From NCBI GenBank assembly GCA_937895955.1, contig CALAZI010000029.1:22685-86684 (forward strand): a stretch of 64,000 bases of DNA, in the 5' to 3' direction. Positions 63,917 through 64,000 of this stretch are shown here, one piece after another. The stretch's first letter is position 1; every line of letters begins with the position of its first letter. The notes beneath the pieces were generated by a model that searched no databases, was not told the DNA's origin, and was given only the letters and a program-made list of their open reading frames with translations. The stretch comes from an uncultured Alphaproteobacteria bacterium. Its GTDB lineage: Bacteria > Pseudomonadota > Alphaproteobacteria > Caulobacterales > Parvularculaceae. The position numbers and the translations under genes were made by a program.

Positions 63917-64000
63917 TTGTGAATATTCGGGGCGTTCCGGTTTTTGAAACTGGCCGGCCGAAGGCGCGGGCGTAAGGCTCTGCTCCCTCCCTTGCAAAGG

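Noticed and set aside
63975..64000. Possible tRNA-Ala (TGC) anticodon arm on the minus strand at the very end
   Set aside because: CCTTTGCAAGG resembles an anticodon stem-loop, but the bases that would form the variable loop and T arm (GTTCGA type) are absent.

Overview
The window is chromosomal DNA of a GC-rich alphaproteobacterium. The evidence is the tolQ-tolR-tolA-tolB-pal-cpoB-tilS-ftsH and serC-serA gene orders, the TPR lipoprotein/ispE pair next to an ETF-ubiquinone oxidoreductase and a polyprenyl synthase, several families common in Caulobacterales, Hyphomonadales and Parvularculales (SapC, glyoxalase-related small protein, lipocalin-like secreted proteins), and alpha-type palindromic intergenic repeats. 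I cannot name a genus from the sequence. About 60 protein genes are packed tightly on both strands. I see no tRNA, rRNA, CRISPR array, prophage or insertion sequence inside the window.

Layout. 1-8115: DNA repair glycosylase, a YhhN-type membrane protein, ETF-QO, a TPR lipoprotein coupled to ispE, a WecA/MraY-like sugar-1-phosphate transferase and a long-chain polyprenyl diphosphate synthase; ispE, the polyprenyl synthase and the transferase all concern polyprenol carriers. 8448-13980: small membrane protein, exonuclease, alpha/beta hydrolase, SapC, DsbD-like reductase with a secreted redoxin, and a 50-residue membrane peptide. 14092-19470: pgi, a cyclophilin lipoprotein, hisS and a dipeptidase. 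19474-23880: DUF4174-like protein, sugar epimerase, and a TetR-plsC-LplT-like operon behind a palindromic operator. 24091-27705: an orphan rRNA-leader-like boxB/boxA, an ECHDC3-like protein, a flippase-like membrane protein, a universal stress protein under a perfect FNR-type box, and ybgC. 27702-32173: a membrane-anchored winged-helix regulator divergent from a secreted lectin-like protein plus metallo-hydrolase pair, then an acyltransferase. 32331-40743: the Tol-Pal envelope operon followed by tilS and ftsH.

40763-44823 is an accessory block between ftsH and folP-glmM: a thymidylate-kinase-like protein, an ICMT-like methyltransferase, a Wzx-like flippase and a subclass B3-type metallo-beta-lactamase lipoprotein translationally coupled to folP. 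45691-53787: glmM, glyoxalase-related protein, thiD, phzF-like, a DMT exporter, serC (with a structured leader) and serA. 53828-60702: a Sel1/2OG-dioxygenase fusion, two small secreted proteins, and an envelope-glycolipid-looking group (GT-C glycosyltransferase, phosphatase-superfamily protein, flippase-like protein). 60815-63418: purA and a SulP permease without a STAS domain. 63434-64000 carries no convincing gene but ends in a hairpin-boxA leader like those in front of ribosomal RNA operons, so a 16S gene may begin just past the right edge.

Most of the window is ordinary core genome. I did not find a clear new defence or mobile system. The best leads are the two boxA leaders, the regulator/lectin/metallo-hydrolase locus, the ftsH-folP insertion and the phosphatase/GT-C/flippase group.
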